A stretch of DNA of 38,815 nt from a virus. The position numbers and the translations under genes were made by a program. Under the pieces are notes generated by a model that was given only the letters and a program-made list of their open reading frames with translations, did no database searches and was not told the DNA's origin. How positions within the stretch are numbered: the stretch's first letter is position 1; every line of letters starts with the position of its first letter. The stretch covers positions 1 through 38,815 of IMG/VR virus record IMGVR_UViG_3300042401_000745; one strand, 5' to 3'. Positions 1 to 9,000 of the stretch are shown piece after piece.

Positions 1-3000
1 AAGTTGAAACAGCAACAAAGTTAGCAGTTCTTGGACAGATAGAGCAGCAGCAAGCACTTGAAACTACTATTTCTTTGCAAAATGCTTTTGGTTTGTCTAG
101 TGAAGAACTTGCAAAGAAAATTGACTTTCTTAACGCAGTAGAAAACCAAACTGTTCTATCTATTGAAGACTTAACTATTGCAATTCCAAAAGCAGCACCA
201 ATTATAAAACAACTTGGCGGAAGTGTTGAAGACCTAGCCTTTTTCCTTACAGCAATGAAGGAAGGCGGAATTAACGCATCAGAAGGTGCGAACGCATTAA
301 AGTCTGGTCTTGCCTCTATGATCAACCCATCAAAGAAAGCAGCAGCATTTCTTGGAGACCTTGGAATAAATATAAAAGGTATTGTTGAGGCAAATGCTGG
401 AAATTTACAAAATACTATTATTGGTTTTGCACAGGCACTCGATACACTTGACCCACTTAATCGTGCAAGAGCAATTGAACAAATGTTTGGTAAGTTTCAA
501 TTTTCTCGTTTATCAACACTATTTCAAAATGTAACAAAAGATAGTTCACAAGCATCACGTGCTCTTAGTTTAGCAGGATCCTCAGTAGAAGAATTAGCAA
601 TCTTATCTGAGCGAGAAATGGGAAAAATTGAAGATTCTGTTGGAGTTAAGTTTCAGGCAGCAATAGAGCAGTTTAAACAAGACATCATGCCTTTAGGAAA
701 AATATTCCTTGAAGCCTTAACTCCAGTAGTTAAGTTTTTTGGTGGACTATTTGAAAAGTTTAATGGTCTTGGAGATAGTACAAAGAAGGTTATTGCTGTA
801 GTCGTTGCAGCAGTTGCAGGTCTTGGACCAATTGTATTGATGACATTTGGTCTTTTAATGAACGCAGTTGCAAATGCAATTAAGTTATTCTCAATGCTTC
901 GTGGTGGTATTGCCAAGTTAAACGGACAAACAAACATAATGGGTGCAGGATTTAACTACATGACACAAGAGCAGATTGAAAATGCTGCATCTTCTAACCA
1001 ACTTCATCAAACACATTCAAGATTAGTAGAAGTGTTTAATGTTGAAAAAACATCTGTAAACGCTCTTGCTGCATCATACAACTCATTAAGTACTCAAATG
1101 AGAAGCATGGCATCGCAAAATCCAGCATTATTTGCTGGAGGAAGGGGAGGTGCAACTAGAGCAGTAAGCAAGTTACCTCCAACAAGAAAGTATAAGGATG
1201 GAATCCTTAGTGTTCCTGGACCAAAGGGTGCAGGAGATGTAGTACCAGCAATGCTTTCTCCAGGAGAAGCAGTCATCCCTACAGACACAACAAATAAATA
1301 TAGAGGTCTTATTAGTGCAATGTTTAAAGACAAGGTTCCAGGATTTATGGCTGGAAGACTTCCTGGTGGACCTGGAAGAGGAATCCCACTATCTCCAGGA
1401 CCAAAAGCAGTAAGAGATGCACAGCAAGCAAGAAATAGGAAAAGAGATGATGCTCGTCAAGGATATAGCGAACCACATCCAGAAAAGAAAACTGGTCCAA
1501 CCTTTATTGGTATGCCAAAGAGTTCTGCAGAAGCATCACAGTCTAGACAGATTTTAGATAAAATATCAAATCAAGTAAAACTTGGACAATTTGGATCTGT
1601 TCCACCAACAAATTTTGGAACAATGCTTCAATCGTTTTCTGGAAGAAGTTTCCCTGCACGTGGTGTTGGCGGGGTATATAGAAAGCCTAATGGACAAATT
1701 GTAGTAGTAAAACCAACAATAGATGAGAAGACTGCCTTAGCAGAAGTTCGTGCTACTCAAATTGCTAGAGAAGTTCATGGCCTTGTATCTCCAAAACAAA
1801 CTATCAAAACAATGATGGACCCAACAGATCCAACAGGACAAAGAAAGTTTATTGTTATTGAGTCTCCGTATGATCCTAGAATTGCTGCTATGAGTGGTAA
1901 GTTCTCAAAGTCTGAAATGGTTAAGCAGTTGGTTGCATCAACACTAAGAGGAGATAAGGATTTACAAAGACCAAACTTGTCTGGCAATGTTTTAGCAGAT
2001 GTTGGAACTGCTGGAGTATTTGATAGAGCATCTGGGTTTAGAGATTTTGCTAAAGTTATGCCAAGTATGGAGCAACAGGCAGTTGTAAATCTTCTTGGAG
2101 TTAAGGGTGGAGCAAAGAAGTTCTTTGCACAGGAAACATCTGGAGTAGCAGCATCAATGTCTCCAAGAGATTATGATGCAGCGATAAAAACAGAAATTGC
2201 TAAGTCAGTTCCAAGACTAGAAAAACTTCTTAAAACTTGGAACTTAAACCCAGAAGAAAAAATTGTTTATGGAAATATGCTCAAGAGGCTTAAAGATGGA
2301 GCAAAGACAGATTGGGCAGCGCTTCACCCTATTCATGCTCGTGCAGGAGAAGGAGTTACTAAGTTAGAATTAGGAGACTTTGAAAAATTTAAAAATGTTC
2401 CAGAGTCAAAGGCACAAATTGAAAAACTTGTAACAGGTTTATCAAACGATGCAGCAGGACAATTGGAAAGATTGCCCAAGGAGCAAAGAGACAGGGTACT
2501 TGCTGCACTAGGAAAAGAAAAACCAGCACCAACACATATGAGCCAAGGCAAACTAATGAAGTTTGTAAAAGAAAACATGATTTACAGAGACGGCCTATTT
2601 TATGATAAAAAATCTTTAGATGCTGGAAGAGACACTGCTGGAAAAACTTATGACCAAGTTATGAAAAAAGTTTTTTACCAGATGGGATTAGTAGAAAAAG
2701 ATGGTGCATTTGTAAGCGATAAAAAAATAAATATGCCTTCAAGATTAAGAGATGCTATGAGTCCCGAAGGTAAAGCGGGAGGAGGCTGGAGAACAAACGT
2801 ACCAAAGAGTTCATTACTTTGGAAAGCACTGGATGCAGAAGAACAAAATTTTAGAGCAGCAAATATGGTTGCAGGTAAAAATGATCCACTAAAGAATGTA
2901 AGAGAAAAACTTAAGTCTTTGGGATATACTGAAAAACAAATTGCCACAGCCCTAAGATCTGAGTTATCACATGTAGAAAAAACTGGTGAGTCTGGAAGAG

Positions 3001-6000
3001 GTCCTGCAAAGTATTCAAAGGGATCAGCAATGTTCGACCTAAGATTATTAAACAACTACATGAATACAAAAAATAGACCTCAAAATATTTTAGACTGGAA
3101 TGCAAAAAATGGAAATCCTCTTGGATTAACACCAACACAAATTAAAGAGTTTGAAAAAGCAGCAAATTATATGAAGCCTGGGGCACACCCAACAACATTA
3201 GACGATATAAAATTAGTTCAAAAATCTGCACAACTTGATGTTCTAGCAGATGAATATTTAAAACAACAAAAAGTAAAGCCAAAGGGCTTTCCAAAACTAG
3301 GACAGGTTAATGCTTCCAAGGGTCTTCTAGCGCTTCTTGATGATAGAATTGGAACAGGATACTATGACTCTTCAAAGCCAGTTTTTAATCTATCAAGTGG
3401 TGTAGATCAAAGTCAAAAAGTTTTGGTAGATCCAAATAATGAATTCAAGGTTGACACTAAAACTGGCAAAGTAACAAAATTAACAAACGCCAACACAGGA
3501 GCAAAGCCTGCTGGAGCAGTTGCCGATAGTGGAAGTTCAAGAGATAGAAGAACTACGACAGAAACACGAACACAAAGAGTTGCAACAAGAAGCCAACTTG
3601 CAAGTTTCCGTAGAGGATTTGGAAAGATTCCTGGATTCTCTATGCCTGGAAAAATCAAGGGAGATCCAGGATTAAAAAATCCTACAGTAAAACAGGGACA
3701 ACTAGCATTAGATTTACGTAGCAAAGGATTTAGTCAGGCTGAAATCGATAGAACTCTTAGAAGGTTTGCAGAAAACGAAATAAAAATTAAAGAGTCTCAA
3801 GTTAAGGCTGCTGAAAAAGATGCAAGAACTGAAGCAGCAAGACAAAAAGAAAAGGCAGCAATACAAAAACGACAAACTGTAGATGCAAGAAAGAGATATG
3901 TAGAAGAACAGCGCCGTGCAGAACTTAATCGTCAGCAAGCATTGCACTATAATGCTGCAGTAAAAGAAAACCAAAGAAGAGACTTAAAGAATCAAAAGCA
4001 AACTGAAAAAGCAAATATTAAAAATCAAAGAATAGCACGTCAAGAAAAGATTGGTAGATTCTCTGGTGGAGCGTCAGCGGCTCTTGGAACTGCAGGCATG
4101 GGTCTTATGATGGCTGGAAATGAAAAGGGCGGAATGGCAATGATGGGCGCATCTGCTGTAGCAGGAATGGCCCCAATGCTTATGAATCCAGTAGGAGCCG
4201 TTGCTGCAGGACTTCTTGTAGCAGCAGGAGCAATTGTTGCATTTAATATGGCACTGAGCAAGGCCAAAAAAGAAGGTATTGCTTTAGGTAATGCCATGTC
4301 TATGACTAAGGGCAAACTAATTGAATTATCAAAAATTACTAACTCTGTTTCAGCATCTGAATCAGCAGACAGAAAAAGAGCAGATCTACTTGTTGGAGCA
4401 AATGAAAAACAGCGCAAAGTTGGACAAACAATACTTGAGTCAGAATTTGGAAAATCATTACTTGCAGATATAGAAACACAAGTAAAGGCAGGATTCTCAA
4501 GTGCTGATATTGGAAAAAACATGGGAGTTCAACTATCTGCAGCAATGCTTAGCGGTGTCATAGACTCAGATCAAGCAAGAAGTTTGGCTATGGCAATAGG
4601 TAATGAGTTAAAAGACTATCCTCTATCTGCAAATATTGCTGCGGAAATAATTCAAATTACTGGTCCTAACGGAGAAAATATTAAAAAGGATCCACTCAAG
4701 GTTGCCTTAGACATTGACAAAAAAACATTCGAAACTTCTAACAAGATGATTGACTATGCATCAAAACAAAGTTTTTCTTATTTCAATGCATTAAGTTCTT
4801 ATGGTGGAATTGCATCGACTGCTAATCAGTTGGGCCCAGTACTTGGCGGTGTACTTAGTAGAGTTAAGATATTTGACCGCAATGAGAACACATCAACACT
4901 CATTGGCTCAGGTGGAACCATGGCATCTTCTGAATCAGCAAGAAGGGGAGAAAAGGGATTAAGCCACCGAATTCAGCAAGCAATAAACCCAGCAATCTAT
5001 CAAGACTGGTATGATCCCAAAAAGAGTGGACTAGATAAGGCACTGTCTGTCCTTACATTTGGTACAACATCAACATACTTCCAGGTAAGAGATGCAAAGG
5101 CAGCATCACTTAAAATTCAAACTGCTGGTGCACAGTTAATGGTTCAAGAATTAGCAAACAATCAGCAATTAATAGATTCATTAAACAAACAGTATGACAT
5201 TAGACTAAAAACTGCTAAAACTGAAAAAGAAAGAGCAAAAATTCAGGAAGAAAGAAGAGCAGCACTTGATGGTGTAAATGCACAAAATAAAAACCAAATT
5301 AATACAATCTTAGCATCTAAAGATAAAATTGGAGAAGATGCTTGGAATGCTGCCATTAAAGGCGCTGTAGATGAGTTATATCCAAAAGGACCACAAGCAG
5401 CACTTAAAGATGCAGCACTAACACAACTTGCTACTATGCCAGATAGTGCATTTAAAACAGAAATGCAGTTGCAGTTTGCAAGTAATCTAATCGATCCAAT
5501 GACTTTGATTGATTTACTTAGTAATGAACCATTCCAAAAAGAATATAATATTTTAGTTGATACTACTTTTAAAGGTGACGCTGCAGGCGCGTCTGTTTTT
5601 TCACAGTTAATGTCAAAGGCTGGACTTGGTACTGATCAAAAAACCAATGTTACAGCAATGATAAATGATACAACAACGTATGACGCTGCTATGAAAAACG
5701 CTACAACTGATGAACAAAGAGCAAAAGCCAGAGGGGATAGACAAGAACAGATAGATAGCATTAAAGAAGCAGTTGCTGCATTGTCTCAAATACAAGAAAC
5801 CTATGGTATTAACTTAGATGTTAATGATAATAGTGTGGCAAAAGTTCAAAGAATTGCAGACATGGTAAAGGCATTAGGCGGGAAAAAAGGCGTAACAAAG
5901 GCTGAATTAAAAATAATGGCAGACCCGAAATTAGGGGGAGATCCAAGATATCAATACATTTTCGATAATTGGGAAGCGCTTGTTGGAGATGGCCTTACAA

Positions 6001-9000
6001 TGTCAGCAACAATGTTGCTCAATCTTGAAACAATGGTTACAGACGATATGATTCTGCAGGGTTATTTGCAGGCTGCTGGAACTAAAGACGAGATTCAAAC
6101 AAATGAATTAATGCAAAAGGGAATGATTCCAAGTTGGGCTCAGGACAGAACTGCTAAAGAAAAGGCAGCCGCTTACTTTGCTGCAAATCCAGCCAAGTTT
6201 AAAGAAATCTTTGGTGTTGAGTATGAGGGTCAAGACCCTCCTGTAAAGGTGGCTGACCCACTTGAGTTCTTACAGCCATTGGCTATGCAATTGAAGCAGG
6301 TAAGAGACAATGCATTTAATGCTCTTACTCCAGTAAAGTCATTGCTTGAAGCATTTACAAACAAGCAAACACAAAAAGATGCTTTTAATTTATTTGATGG
6401 TATTCAAAATAGACTTTTAAAGATGGGCGTTGGAAAAGACTTTAGAGAAGCAATTGATTCTATGTCTGCAGAAGACTTTGCAAAGGTAGCAGCATTAACA
6501 GGTGACAGAGCCCTCTTTACTTTTGAAAAAGGTAAGGCAAGATCAAAGGATACAATTAAGGGACTAACTGATACTGGCAAGGCTGTTGATCAAGGGTACC
6601 GTGAAAGAAACCTTGGTACCTTTAATCTTGCTAATGAAGAGACAATAAAAGATATACAAGATCAATCCAAGGCATACAACATTTTAATTGGAAACGGATT
6701 AAGCGCAGCCCAGGCTTTAGAAGTTGTTGCTGATAAGGGTCAGGCTGCAGCCCTTGCTAGTGGAGCAATAAGTTCCTCTGATCCAGACTGGCAAACTTAT
6801 ATTACAAATATTAGACTAGCAAACACCGCACTTGAGCGCCAAGCAACATTGAATAATGCAATTAAGGCAAATGAAGAATTTAGGTTGTATGCAGATATGC
6901 CACTTCTTGTTTCTCAAATGAAAGAACTTGGATATAGCGTTAATCAAATTGATGCTGTTCTTGGAGATCCAAAATTAGCAAAGATGTTAGTAGAAAGTTT
7001 AAAGAATGGTGAATCAGCAGCCAAGGCTATTGCAGACTATATTGATAATATTGAAGCAAGAAAAATAATTGATATACAAGTTGCACTTAATAAAGGAGAT
7101 CTAAAGGAAGCATCTCAAAATGGAAGACAACTTGTCGATGACCTGTTTGCAGCCCAAGAAGGTCTAATACTTTTTGGTGCTGATGCCAAGTTAATTAGGG
7201 CAAATGAAAAAGAAATTGCAGATAAACAACTTCAGATCGCTGGGTTCCAACAAACAATTGAAAAACTTAATGATCAAATAGAAGATGGTCAAAGAAAAAT
7301 TGAAGAGTCCTATACAAGACCAATTGAAGATTTAAATGAAGAAATTAATGATTTAAGTCGTGACCTAGAAACGAACCCACTCTTTGGTGATCGTGCTATT
7401 AAAAAGATTCAAGATGAAAGTAGTGTTCTTTCAAATGACTTAGAGATTATAAATCATGCAGCAGAGGAAGTAAATAAGAGATATGATGAGCAAGCAGATG
7501 CTCTTTCAGAGATTCAAAAGATTAATGAAAATATTGTAGAGCAACAAAGCAATCAACTTGATTTAGCAGATGCTCTTTCAAAGGGAGATATTTCTGCAGC
7601 AGCGCAGGCGGTGCAGGCAATGCGAGAAGCAAGTGCATCACAGTTTGAATCAGATCAATCAGATGCTTTAGAGCAAGCAAGACAAAATGAATTAATGGGT
7701 CTTGTAGGTCCAAAGAGTGGATTAACAGCAGAACAAATAAATGAAAAACAATATTTAAATGCACAAAAAATTTATGATATGGAAAACGATCCAACCAGAC
7801 TTTCTATATTGGAAATGATTATTGGTAAGCAAGATCAGATATATAGTTACGAAGAAAGTCGTGAGTTGGCACTTCGTGGTATTAGAAAACTTGAAGATGC
7901 AATCTCTAAGATTGAAGAAGAATCTATTGAGCCACTTCAAGAAAGAATAGATGCACTTGTTTATCAGAATCAAGTAATACAAGCAAGAATTGATAAAGAG
8001 ATAGCAGAACTCACAGTTCTTGGAAATACAAAAATAGCATGGGCGGCAATTAACGCACAATTAGATGCAGCAGGTGCTGCCTTTGCTGCTCTCAATGGTT
8101 CAAAAGACCTTGCAGGCTTGCTTGCATCAGCACGAGAACTAGATCAAACCTGGGCAAATATAGTTAAAACATTATCTTTGTATGCGGGTGCAGCACCAAC
8201 TACTGGACCACTTCAAGATGCAATAAATGCAATTGGGGGTCCTGGAGCAAATGCATATGTACCACCAGTAAGTACTGCAGAAGATATTGCAGCAGCAGCA
8301 GAGTTTGATAGGGTGGTTGCAGAATTAGATAAGGCACAAGCCTATAGTGACTGGATTGCAGAAAATGGAAGATCTGAGGAACAGTTTAAATTAGCAGCAG
8401 CAAGACTTGCTGCAGCACAGGCTGCATATGATGCAACAATTCCTAAGTATGATGCAAACAATGTAGGCGGTGGCGGAGGCCTTAATTCTTTTAGATTCAT
8501 GGCTACTGGTGGAATGGTTAGACCAAAATATTTTAAAACAGGCGGAATAAACAAAGGAACAGACACAGTTCCTGCAATGCTTACACCTGGAGAGTTTGTA
8601 GTTAAAAGGTCTGCAGTAAAGAAGTACGGATCAAAATTCTTTAAAAACCTTAATGATAAAAAGTATTCAAAAAATAATAAAGCAATGACTCCAAAAGAAG
8701 TACTTGACATAGTTAGAAACCTTGGTTCTTCAATATCAGGTAAACCAAAGTCTGCCTACGATGCTAACAACCAGCCTACTGGAAGTCCAACTGGAAGATA
8801 CTGGGGAGAATTAGAAAGACTATACGAAGGCTCTCCAATAGGGTTTGATAAAAATGGAAAGCCTATATTTAACACTACAGGAAAAGATCCATGGGGCGGA
8901 ACAGAGATTCCAGGACTTCCATTTAGTGGCAAGGTAGCAAATTTCTCTGACTACTGGCATCAATTAGCAGAGCAGCCAAAGGCATCTAGCAGCCCTGGAA

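Noticed and set aside
653-937. Many long open frames on the minus strand opposite the tape measure and other genes
   Set aside because: They lie wholly within strong + strand genes, lack ribosome sites, and their translations are rich in Phe, Ser, Leu or Cys as expected from antisense of AT-rich coding DNA.
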